14,870 nucleotides of DNA from Acidithiobacillus sp. (GCA_027445725.1 DAIAVG010000014.1:1-14870), one strand, 5' to 3'; shown: positions 7,244 through 13,802, counted from the stretch's first letter. Translations and numbers: made by a program. Notes: a model not told the origin generated them from the sequence alone.

Positions 7244-7947
7244 AATTAATCAGCTGGTAGTGTTAATGTGCCTGCGGATTGTCGTAGCTGAATTGTCTCC
7301 AGCACTGTTGCCATGGGTGACATGCCTGCGAGATGGTTCCTGGAGCATCGCCGATAGCGATAGGATACCCATTCTTCTTCCAACCATTGACACCGCCGCG
7401 CAGCGCGTAAGATTTATATCCTAACATGCGAAACACGCCCGCAACCTGATTAGAAAGCTGACCCGTCGGGCACATAAATATTACCGTTTTATTTTTTGGG
7501 ATCTTGTTTTCCTTGACGGCATCAGCCAGGGTAAGATATGGAATATTTAATGCCCCTGGCACGTGGCCTTGCTGATACCCATAGATACGTTGCCATCCCC
7601 TTCCTGTACATACATGTTTATCAGAATTGGCCCCGCAAAAAAACTTATTATAGGATGGCGTTCTCACGTCCACGAGATAATATTTTTCCGGGGATTTATT
7701 TATTGCGAGAAGCAGTTCTCTATCGGTGTACTGGTAAGTTCCATAGGGATGCGGTTTCTGATCAGAGATAAAACTGTTCAAACGGTCCTGCAAAATGGCA
7801 TCGACATTTCCAGTGGAGGACGCGGTATCCCCCGCAAATGCGGGTAGACTGACCGATGCCCCTATGATTATGGAAACCATAACGGCTATTGCAAATTTGT
7901 TGGCCATATAAAACCTCTTTTGAGTAAGTGAATTAACCAGCTGGTTG
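7244..7947 (+). repeat. Imperfect 17-base direct repeats flanking the rhodanese gene
   Basis: AATTAATCAGCTGGTAG at 7244-7260 and AATTAACCAGCTGGTTG at 7931-7947 differ at two of 17 bases. They lie just outside the stop and start of the rhodanese gene. The first copy sits in a short hairpin (CTACCA/TGGTAG) and the second is one arm of the 12-bp inverted repeat at 7931-7962. Confidence 0.7.
7263..7907 (-). CDS. Periplasmic rhodanese-like sulfurtransferase (P21 type)
   Basis: A 214-residue exported single-domain rhodanese; such proteins move sulfane sulfur through a persulfide on an active-site cysteine. The signal peptide is MANKFAIAVMVSIIIGASVSLPAFA, probably cut before Gly26. The domain shows YYLVDVRTP (77-84), GHVPGALNIPY (114-124) and the active loop CPTGQLSNQ with Cys146. 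The loop's sixth residue is Leu151, where classic rhodaneses have Arg or Lys. Four more cysteines (91, 100, 196, 202) are present. The start at 7907 is fixed by AAGAGG at 7914-7919 and the signal peptide. An upstream in-frame extension translates only the inverted repeat. It is the last gene of the DoxDA cluster and resembles the P21 rhodanese I know from A. ferrooxidans. By eye it is richer in A and T than its neighbours. Confidence 0.88.
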   Translation of the reverse strand: MANKFAIAVMVSIIIGASVSLPAFAGDTASSTGNVDAILQDRLNSFISDQKPHPYGTYQYTDRELLLAINKSPEKYYLVDVRTPSYNKFFCGANSDKHVCTGRGWQRIYGYQQGHVPGALNIPYLTLADAVKENKIPKNKTVIFMCPTGQLSNQVAGVFRMLGYKSYALRGGVNGWKKNGYPIAIGDAPGTISQACHPWQQCWRQFSYDNPQAH

Positions 7948-7962
7948 ATAAGCTGGTTAATT
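7931..7962. repeat. Perfect 12-bp inverted repeat between doxDA and rhodanese gene
   Basis: AATTAACCAGCT (7931-7942) and AGCTGGTTAATT (7951-7962) are exact inverse complements around an 8-base spacer. In the transcript they give a strong stem just after the doxDA stop and 23 bases before the start of the rhodanese gene. An mRNA-stabilising or partial termination element, or a protein-binding dyad, would fit. No T run follows, so full termination is unlikely. Confidence 0.75.
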
Positions 7963-7966
7963 AAAG

Positions 7967-9049
7967 TTACGGGTAGGTTACGGACTGCTTCCAAACGTGA
8001 TTGTTAACCGAGGTGATCTCCAGCAGATAACTTCCCGGAGTCAGTGTTACACCAGAGTTTATCGATCCCGGCAGGCTGATGGTAGCCGAAGCGCCCACCG
8101 GCCCTACGATGCCGAATTTCCCCGCATGCAGTTGTTGATAGGGAAAGTCGTTGTGGAATGCGCTTTTCGGAAGCTGGGCGAGATCTTTACCCAACCATTG
8201 TTCGACCACCTTTCCGCTCTTCGCCTCCAGTAGACGTATCACCAGCGCATTGGAAGGCTCGGCAGCGACACCGGCATCCACATAGGCATGGAAGCGCACA
8301 CCACCATCGGCGCTCAATTGAGCATCTTTGATTTGCCAGTGGTGCTTGGCCGGACTGACCGGCCCCCCGTGGAAGGGCGTGATGACCGAACCGCGATAAT
8401 AGCTATAGCTTCCAACAACGAAGGCCAGCACGATCAGAAACAGGCCCAAAGCCAGCTTTTTGAAGGCCTCATCGCTCAAGGGTAGAGGCAGGCTACCGCC
8501 AAACCAGCGAAAAAGCGTGCTGTTGGCGCGACTCGGCTTGCGGGCGAGTAACCAGTTATCCATGGAATAGGCGCCGCTGCCGGCCAGAAAGAGTGCAACG
8601 CCCATACCAAAGTTAGATGCGGCCATCGTCCACTCATCAATACAAGTGGCGCCCTGCCATCCGAAGAGCAGCATGAGCACCGTAGAAAGTCCGATGGTGG
8701 CCACGGCGGCCAGGCGGGTCCAGAGACCGGCGATGAGCATGAAGCCCGCGATCATTTCGACGGCACTGAAAATGATCACCCCGGCGTAGAGCAGAGTGAA
8801 GTGATTCAACAAAAAGGCTACCAGATGGTTAGTACCCAGCAAGGCACCAGGCATCGCTGTCTGAAATTTATAGGCCATCCAGTGGCCATGGACGTCCAGT
8901 TTCTGCGGTCCATAGATGAAGCGACGGGTTCCGCCGCCCCAATAAATCCAACCCTGAACAAAGCGGATCGCCAACAGGGCGAGAGCGGCTATGCGCCATC
9001 CGCGATCAGCCCCTAAAACGGGGCTTTTATCAGATAAGGTTGTCGACAT
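7967..9049 (-). CDS. doxDA: Thiosulfate:quinone oxidoreductase, fused DoxD-DoxA
   Basis: A 360-residue membrane protein joining the two TQO subunits of Acidianus in one chain. TQO oxidises thiosulfate to tetrathionate and passes electrons to the quinone pool. The N-terminal DoxD part (about 1-170) has the expected membrane segments and motifs: LAIRFVQGWIYWGGGTRRF, then LFGWQGATCIDEWTMAASNFGMGVALFL. A further membrane segment, LALGLFLIVLAFVVGSYSYYRG, starts the DoxA part, and a periplasmic beta-rich domain ends TPGSYLLEITSVNNHVWKQSVTYP. The ATG at 9049 was chosen over one at 9055 because AGGAGG at 9059-9064 is 9 bases away from it but only 3 from the other. It lies 22 bases after the binding-protein gene and before the rhodanese gene. 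Activity is inferred from family. Confidence 0.9.
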   Translation of the reverse strand: MSTTLSDKSPVLGADRGWRIAALALLAIRFVQGWIYWGGGTRRFIYGPQKLDVHGHWMAYKFQTAMPGALLGTNHLVAFLLNHFTLLYAGVIIFSAVEMIAGFMLIAGLWTRLAAVATIGLSTVLMLLFGWQGATCIDEWTMAASNFGMGVALFLAGSGAYSMDNWLLARKPSRANSTLFRWFGGSLPLPLSDEAFKKLALGLFLIVLAFVVGSYSYYRGSVITPFHGGPVSPAKHHWQIKDAQLSADGGVRFHAYVDAGVAAEPSNALVIRLLEAKSGKVVEQWLGKDLAQLPKSAFHNDFPYQQLHAGKFGIVGPVGASATISLPGSINSGVTLTPGSYLLEITSVNNHVWKQSVTYP

Positions 9050-9058
9050 GAGCATGCT

Positions 9059-9064
9059 CCTCCT
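9059..9064 (-). promoter_or_regulatory. Ribosome binding site that decides the doxDA start
   Basis: AGGAGG on the minus strand is 9 bases before the ATG at 9049 and 3 before the ATG at 9055. This favours the shorter protein starting MSTTLSDK. Confidence 0.75.
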
Positions 9065-9071
9065 AAAGGAC

Positions 9072-10082
9072 TTACTTCGCCTGATAAGGCTTGAACCCGT
9101 AGTGTTCAAAGATTTCAAGCGCTTTCGGTGACTTCAGGAAATTCACCCAGGCCTGCGCCCACTTGGGGTGCGGCGCACCTTTCACGACGGCCGACGCGTA
9201 AATGGCGGTGGTGTTGTCCTTGGCCGGTATGGAGATATGGCTGATGGGGTGCCCTGCCTGCTCTTGGAAAATGGCCTCGGATTTCCAGGTTACACCCGCA
9301 TCCGCCAGTCCCTGCATGAGGAAAAGCGGCGTTTGCCGATGATGGATATGAGTCAGGATGGTTTCGCCATTTTTGACTTTGGTGTTATAGACCATGTTGG
9401 CCAATTGTGGCCCACCCGCTTTGGTGAGCGACATTTTGATCTGCCGTGCCACGCCTTCCCAAGCCGGATTAGGCATGGACAAGCGCACGCCGGGCTTGCC
9501 CAGATCTTGCAGATTTTCGATGTGAGCCGGATTTCCCTTGGGGATCATGATGGTCAGGTCGTTAGTCACGTAGGGCACTGCAGGACCTTGCAACAATCCT
9601 TTTTGAATATAGTAGTTCACTTTCTTGAGGCCGGCCGCATAGACGTCGGGTTTAACCGTCCAGGTCATGTTGCCGATGGTGATGGTGTTGCCATGCTCCA
9701 TCTGCTTGATCAGGATGCCGGGGGGGAGTGTCTCGTAGTAGATTTTGCCTTTCAGTGCGGGGTATTGCTTCTCGAAGGCATGGACCAGGGGCGCCATGGC
9801 GAAGTAGTAATTTCCGCCGACGAAAATGGTCAGTTGCGGGTTGTCGATGCTGCCGTGGAAGTCAGGCAGGTCATCAATTTCGGGGACGGTGAAATCGAGG
9901 CCCTTGTCTACGGCCGGGTTATTTTCACCGTGCTGCCAAGGCGGAAACACATCCGATTGGTAACGTGGGGCTTCAGCCTTACCACCCCATCCGATGTCGG
10001 AGGCCTGGGCAAGGCCCATTCCGGCGAAGGCGGATGCCATGGATGCTGCGAGAATCGTCCTCATAATGACATGATTTTTCAT
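9072..10082 (-). CDS. Orphan periplasmic solute-binding protein (type II fold)
   Basis: A 336-residue exported protein resembling the substrate-binding components of molybdate/sulfate-type ABC importers. The signal peptide is MKNHVIMRTILAASMASAFAGMGLAQA, probably cut before Ser28. The first lobe begins with NPQLTIFVGGNYYFAMAPLVHAFEKQYP and contains TLPPGILIKQM. The hinge region and second lobe include NDLTIMIPKGNPAHIENLQDLGKPGVRLSMPNP and DAGVTWKSEAIFQEQ. The C-terminal helix region is GAPHPKWAQAWVNFLKSPKALEIFEHYGF, which is typical of ModA-like proteins. There is no permease or ATPase gene nearby, so it may act as a periplasmic anion carrier or sensor and not in uptake. Its place between the DsrE-like gene and doxDA (22-base gaps on both sides) suggests a sulfur oxyanion ligand, which is inference. 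AGGAG precedes the ATG by about 7 bases. Confidence 0.82.
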   Translation of the reverse strand: MKNHVIMRTILAASMASAFAGMGLAQASDIGWGGKAEAPRYQSDVFPPWQHGENNPAVDKGLDFTVPEIDDLPDFHGSIDNPQLTIFVGGNYYFAMAPLVHAFEKQYPALKGKIYYETLPPGILIKQMEHGNTITIGNMTWTVKPDVYAAGLKKVNYYIQKGLLQGPAVPYVTNDLTIMIPKGNPAHIENLQDLGKPGVRLSMPNPAWEGVARQIKMSLTKAGGPQLANMVYNTKVKNGETILTHIHHRQTPLFLMQGLADAGVTWKSEAIFQEQAGHPISHISIPAKDNTTAIYASAVVKGAPHPKWAQAWVNFLKSPKALEIFEHYGFKPYQAK

Positions 10083-10104
10083 AACATACTCCTGATGTGC
10101 GGTG

Positions 10105-10920
10105 TTATTTGGCGTAATGGAAGCCGGCTTGCTCTAACTCCGGCAAAGTACCCACGATTCCCGGCGTGAGTACCACACCAGGGATGAGGTGATTGGTGAA
10201 CTCGGCCGCCATTTCTTCGTGGCTGAGCTTGTCCGGGTTGATACCTTTGTTGTGCAAGGCCATGGTGAGCTCCCAGACCTCGTTGTGGCAGGCGAGGAAA
10301 ACGGCTCCGCGCCGTTGCAGGACGATGATGCTGTTGTCGTGTGGTGAGTAGACGCCTTCTACATCATTGAAATCGGCCGGATTGGCGGTGGATGCCGGTG
10401 GCTGTTTCAGCCAGATGTTGCTCGCCCATTTCCCTTTGGTGAAGGTCGATAGATACTTGTTCCAGATATAGTTGTCATACAAGGCCAAATGGGCTGTGCC
10501 ATGGGTGGCCGATACGGTAAGAAAATCCGGGTGCTTGAAGGACCATATCTGAGCGTTCATTGCGTTGCGCATCAGGTTGAGCCACGGGCTTTCTAACGCG
10601 GTGTTATCCCAGACCTGCTTCGATTTTGGTGCGTAACGAAGGATCTCGGTAAGGGCTGCGTCATCCCACTGATCAGGGCTCGTCAGTATCATGGGCACCG
10701 TCTTGAAATCCCGCCGCCGCGGCGCTTTGGCCAGGCGGTCGCTCAAGTCCTGCAGGGTGCCGGCTCCGCTGGGTAGCAGGTTGGCGGGATCTCCACTCAT
10801 CCCGGCAGCCATGGCGCTGGTGTTGTGGCCGACGGAGGCTACTGCTACGGCACCTGCGCCGATGAGGGCACGCTTCATGGCATCGCGCCGGGTGATGGTA
10901 TTGTTTGTGCGTTTGATCAT
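10105..10920 (-). CDS. Tat-exported DsrE-like protein of the doxDA cluster
   Basis: A 271-residue protein with a twin-arginine signal: TRRDAMKR (Arg11, Arg12) followed by the hydrophobic ALIGAGAVAVASVG, with likely cleavage after SAMA (residue 38). The mature part has no transmembrane segment. Its C-terminal region, IIVLQRRGAVFLACHNEVWELTMALHNKGI, then NHLIPGVVLTPGIVGTLPELEQAGFHYAK, is DsrE/DsrF-like, with the single cysteine Cys211 at the position often used for sulfur binding. Tat export implies folding, possibly with a cofactor, before transport. DsrE family members carry sulfane sulfur, so a periplasmic sulfur carrier is a reasonable but unproved role. AAGGAGAG lies about 9 bases before the ATG at 10920. 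It follows the transporter gene by 75 bases and precedes the binding-protein gene by 22. Confidence 0.8.
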   Translation of the reverse strand: MIKRTNNTITRRDAMKRALIGAGAVAVASVGHNTSAMAAGMSGDPANLLPSGAGTLQDLSDRLAKAPRRRDFKTVPMILTSPDQWDDAALTEILRYAPKSKQVWDNTALESPWLNLMRNAMNAQIWSFKHPDFLTVSATHGTAHLALYDNYIWNKYLSTFTKGKWASNIWLKQPPASTANPADFNDVEGVYSPHDNSIIVLQRRGAVFLACHNEVWELTMALHNKGINPDKLSHEEMAAEFTNHLIPGVVLTPGIVGTLPELEQAGFHYAK

Positions 10921-10975
10921 TGCATGACTCTCCTTGTGGGTGATTGGTACTTCTTCTGAACGGGACTTCCAGTCA

Positions 10976-10998
10976 TAGCCTGCTGTAGGCAGCGGCTA
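10976..10998. repeat. Intercistronic hairpin after the TDT transporter gene
   Basis: On the minus strand TAGCCGCTG, loop CCTA and CAGCAGGCTA form a 9-bp stem with one bulged A, starting at the transporter stop codon. No T run follows, so it may trim or stabilise mRNA more than terminate it, and it may set different levels for the transporter and the downstream sulfur genes. Confidence 0.5.
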
Positions 10999-12141
10999 TA
11001 TGCGGTCTTCTTTAGAAATCATCATTCCTGTCTCTATAGAGAGGGAGGGGTCACGGAACAATCTGGCTGTCCACATGCCTGAGAGGCTGCGTTTGGTGAC
11101 GATCACCCAGAAAACAGCGAGCAGGACGGTGAAAGCCGTCCCCAAATACAGGAAGGGAGAAAATTGTGTTTCTTTGGCGAGAAGGTAGGTGGCACTGTCA
11201 AAAACGCCCAAGGGGAAGGTGAAACCCCACCAGCCCATGTTGAACGGCAACCCTTCGCGCAGATACCGTAAAGTGAAAACTATCGCCATGATCATCCACC
11301 ACAGACCAAATCCCCAAAGCACTAAAGCCACCATAACCCCAGCATCCTGCCAGAGCAGCGCCATCGGGGCGAGGTCGGTTAAAGAGAAAATATGGCGACT
11401 TGCGGCCCCCAAGGTGATCATAGCCATGGCGCCCGTACCCAATGGCCCGAGAGGCAGCCAGGCAGAAACCGCCATATCCACATGGGGCAGCTTATGCAGT
11501 GTGAGGCGCAGGAAGAGTATGGTGAGTATTCCCATGGACAACGGCACTGAAATCGCCCAGAGCACATAACTGACGAAGATCACACTGGTTCCGAGTATTG
11601 GCGCCAAATGTTGCGCGACCAAGCCACCACTGGCGGCAGCAACCTCCGGCGGAACGATGGGCAGGAGCCAGGCCGCTGTCATACGCTCCATACGGTGCTC
11701 TTGGGCCGTGAACATATAAAACGGGACCACCAGCACGGAGATGACAGACAAGGCAACATCGATCCACCACATCGCATTAGTCCAGACCATGGACGCCGCA
11801 CTGATCGGCCAAAGAGTGATCATCCCGTTGACAATGGTGGCAAAGCCCATAGGAATGCAACCGATGAACAACGGCTGCACCGGATGGTGGAAAAGACGCC
11901 GAAAGCTCTCTGGGAAGAACACGGCGCGCGACAAAAACATCAATGAAAACAATGCAAAAAATAAGACGTTGACACACCAGAGCGCCTGCGCCACCACCGT
12001 CAGTGCCGGGTGGCCATAGGGGAAGTCTCCCAGCATGAGCGCAAGAACACCGGTGCCCATGGTCGCGGCAAACCAGTTAGGCGTGAAATGACGAAGAATC
12101 TCTTTGGGATCGTTCCCGGGAGCTGCTGAAAAAAAAGACAT
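10996..12141 (-). CDS. TDT (TehA/Mae1/SSU1) family transporter
   Basis: A 381-residue integral membrane protein of the tellurite-resistance/dicarboxylate transporter family. Members include TehA, the malate permease Mae1, the sulfite exporter SSU1 and plant SLAC1 anion channels. The signature start is FTPNWFAATMGTGVLALMLGDFPYG, and roughly ten hydrophobic segments follow. Later motifs include LPLGPLGTGAMAMITLG and NMGWWGFTFPLGVFDSATYLLA, both typical of the family. The substrate is unknown; in front of a thiosulfate-oxidation cluster a sulfur oxyanion such as sulfite is the tempting guess. The ATG at 12141 follows GGGGT; an alternative in-frame ATG at 12174 would add 11 residues. It heads the minus-strand set and is divergent from the LysR gene. 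Confidence 0.88.
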   Translation of the reverse strand: MSFFSAAPGNDPKEILRHFTPNWFAATMGTGVLALMLGDFPYGHPALTVVAQALWCVNVLFFALFSLMFLSRAVFFPESFRRLFHHPVQPLFIGCIPMGFATIVNGMITLWPISAASMVWTNAMWWIDVALSVISVLVVPFYMFTAQEHRMERMTAAWLLPIVPPEVAAASGGLVAQHLAPILGTSVIFVSYVLWAISVPLSMGILTILFLRLTLHKLPHVDMAVSAWLPLGPLGTGAMAMITLGAASRHIFSLTDLAPMALLWQDAGVMVALVLWGFGLWWMIMAIVFTLRYLREGLPFNMGWWGFTFPLGVFDSATYLLAKETQFSPFLYLGTAFTVLLAVFWVIVTKRSLSGMWTARLFRDPSLSIETGMMISKEDRI

Positions 12142-12195
12142 TTTGACCCCATCGTTGTATGCTTTTGCGCACATAACTTACGGCAATTCTAAAAT

Positions 12196-12201
12196 ATTGT
12201 A
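12196..12201 (-). promoter_or_regulatory. Candidate -10 box of the transporter-doxDA operon
   Basis: TACAAT on the minus strand matches the -10 consensus at five of six positions and is part of the palindrome ATTGTACAAT (12196-12205). No good -35 box is seen upstream, as would fit an activator-dependent promoter. Start of transcription would be near 12188. Confidence 0.4.
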
Positions 12202-12204
12202 CAA

Positions 12205-12223
12205 TCGTGTTTTTGCATCACGA
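12205..12223. promoter_or_regulatory. Candidate LysR-type operator (T-N11-A dyad)
   Basis: TCGTG (12205-12209) and CACGA (12219-12223) are perfect 5-bp inverse complements around a 9-base spacer, which gives the T-N11-A layout of LysR boxes. It sits in the 118-base gap between the transporter and LysR starts, immediately upstream of the candidate TACAAT box, a normal place for an activator site. Confidence 0.55.
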
Positions 12224-12259
12224 AAAATAAGGCATGCTTATTTCTTGACGAGGGGCATC

Positions 12260-13177
12260 ATGTCAACTAAAAAAATCGATCCAGAACTACTGTTGGTGTG
12301 GGCCCAAGCTGCACGTAAAGGTAACCTGCACGAGGCAGCTGATGCCTTGTTCATGAGCCAGCCTGCAGTATCCCAGCGACTCAAGCAGCTGCAGGATCGT
12401 ATTGGACACACATTGTACCTACGCAATCATCGCGGGATAACCCCCACGCCAGCGGGGCTGTCCTTACTGCATATCGCTGAGCAGGTAGAGTCGGCACTAG
12501 AAGCCATAAAGTATTTAGGTGATAACGAACCCGGCCGTCTTTACGGTAGTTTGGCTCTGATAGCCAGCCATAGTAATGCTGAAACACTTATTCCTAAAGC
12601 CGTTGCTGATTTTCGGAAAATGCATCCAGATGTCAGCTTTCGCCTCACGACAACAAACAGTCGGCAGGCCAAGCGCAATCGCAATCAGGCAGACCTTATT
12701 TTTGTGGAGGATGACAAGGCATTAGGTGATACCGGGGGATGGATTCAGGAAACGCTTATAGAGACTGATATCAGAATTTTAGTACCAGAGAAACATCACT
12801 GGATTGAGTATGGAAAAGCAATTCCGATAAGCTGGTTGAGTGAAGAAGCATTAATTTGGAGAGAAGAAGGTTCAGGCATCCGTGAGCATGTCATTGATGC
12901 TATTTCAAAACATGGCGTACGCCCAGAAATCCGCTATGAGTTTAATGGTCTTGCAGCCATTCGTAATGCGGTAAGCTGTGGTTTGGGAGTTAGTTTTGTG
13001 TCTGGATTAAATGGGATTGATTCCAAATCAGGGGACTGTACACTCCCCATAGATCCGCCAATAAAACATGTATTATCAGTTATTTATAGCGGCGCAAAAA
13101 ACCATGTTGCTTTGTCTTTTTTATCCCTGCTTAAAAACCAGTTGGTCAACCGTGGGCCGGACCCGATTCTCTCTTGA
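12260..13177 (+). CDS. LysR family transcriptional regulator
   Basis: A 305-residue LysR-type regulator. The N-terminal winged helix-turn-helix is clear: LLVWAQAARKGNLHEAADALFMSQPAVSQRLKQLQDRIGHTLYLRNHRGITPTPAG (about 9-65). A linker helix leads to the substrate-binding domain from GSLALIASHSNAETLIPKAVADFRKMHPDVSF, with the usual late motif GLAAIRNAVSCGLGVSFVSGL. The ATG at 12260 follows GAGGGG; longer in-frame starts reach into the transporter gene. It is divergent from the transporter-doxDA set with a dyad between, so it probably controls that set and itself. The effector is unknown. By eye the gene is more A/T rich than its neighbours, a hint of separate origin. The last few residues (GPDPILS) overlap the transposase relic, so the original C-terminus may have been changed. 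Confidence 0.9.
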   Translation: MSTKKIDPELLLVWAQAARKGNLHEAADALFMSQPAVSQRLKQLQDRIGHTLYLRNHRGITPTPAGLSLLHIAEQVESALEAIKYLGDNEPGRLYGSLALIASHSNAETLIPKAVADFRKMHPDVSFRLTTTNSRQAKRNRNQADLIFVEDDKALGDTGGWIQETLIETDIRILVPEKHHWIEYGKAIPISWLSEEALIWREEGSGIREHVIDAISKHGVRPEIRYEFNGLAAIRNAVSCGLGVSFVSGLNGIDSKSGDCTLPIDPPIKHVLSVIYSGAKNHVALSFLSLLKNQLVNRGPDPILS

Positions 13178-13390
13178 TGAGGTCGATGCCTTGCTTGTGT
13201 AGGGTGTCCAAATAAGATCGAATCGTGCAGCCAAGGGATAACTGGCGCCCAGGTTCAGGCGTTCCCGAATCCCCGGAAATTTCCGCCTTGTGGAATACTT
13301 TGGCGCGGCAGGGCGTCGGCCAAAACATGAGGTGCTCGTTATCAAGGGTTGAGTGGATGCCCCCGGAGAACCCATTACTGAGATGCATTG
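13160..13390 (-). pseudogene. Probable IS66-family transposase C-terminal relic
   Basis: On the minus strand one frame reads KAEISG, then CTIRSYLDTLHKQGIDLIKRE. This resembles the end of IS66 transposases, where KQKISG is followed by an FC-x-IRSYL-x-T-x-x-KQG stretch. The part between is degenerate and no complete transposase, terminal repeat or target duplication is seen. It fills most of the gap between the LysR gene and the mgtA fragment. The assignment rests on a short match from memory. Confidence 0.42.
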
Positions 13391-13406
13391 GAGCTCATCC
13401 AGGACG

Positions 13407-13799
13407 CTATGCCAAGCGTCGGTAAAACCATCTCTTCACCCCTTCCACCGCCATCAGATACACGATGACCATGGCCATAAGTATCGAGAAGAAATCCAAC
13501 GGCAGTGCCACAAATCCCAGCGCGGCGCCTATTGGGGTCAAAGGCAGTAGGGCTGCCACCGCAACCACGGCTAATGAAGTTCCCGCCAACAAGGGGTGCG
13601 GACGGCTGGTCAAGGGATTAAAGCGGGTACGAATGACGAATATTACCAGAACCTGGGTGGCGATGGATTCGATGAACCAGCCGGTGTGAAACATCTCCTC
13701 GCCGGCATGGAAAACATGCAACATGATATAAAAAGTGAGGAAGTCGAAGAGCGAACTGATCGGGCCGATCACCATCATGAAGTTGCAGAAGTAGCGCAG
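13407..13799 (-). pseudogene. 3' fragment of an mgtA-type Mg2+-transporting P-type ATPase
   Basis: The minus-strand frame reads LRYFCNFMMVIGPISSLFDFLTFYIMLHVF, then FHTGWFIESIATQVLVIFVIRT, RPHPLLAGTSLAVVAVAALLPL, and ends in VEGVKRWFYRRLA with a proper stop. This is the last membrane region (about 130 residues) of MgtA/MgtB type ATPases, which normally have about 900. The frame meets a TGA at 13800-13802, and the phosphorylation (DKTGT), nucleotide-binding and earlier membrane domains are absent, replaced by unrelated sequence. It is a non-functional remnant left by a rearrangement. The similarity covers essentially the whole fragment, so the family call is firm though the exact member is not. 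Confidence 0.82.
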
Positions 13800-13802
13800 T
13801 CA

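Noticed and set aside
7206..7424. A 72-residue plus-strand frame at the end of the rhodanese gene
   Set aside because: It largely overlaps the rhodanese coding region in antisense and has no ribosome binding site or family similarity.
7908..7994. Longer rhodanese start at 7994
   Set aside because: The extra residues (LINQLINQLVN) are a translation of the inverted repeat and would bury the signal peptide; AAGAGG before 7907 supports the shorter form.
9168..10169. A 333-residue open frame on the plus strand
   Set aside because: It is antisense to the solute-binding protein gene, has no recognisable motifs, and the minus-strand protein has a signal peptide, family motifs and a good ribosome binding site.
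13465..13689. Plus-strand frame of 74 residues
   Set aside because: Antisense to the mgtA fragment, whose protein similarity is clear.
13707..13802. In-frame ATG codons (13707, 13716) as the start of the right-edge gene
   Set aside because: They lie in the antisense of the mgtA fragment, lack a ribosome binding site, and the codons between them and 13800 encode nothing consistent with the downstream protein.
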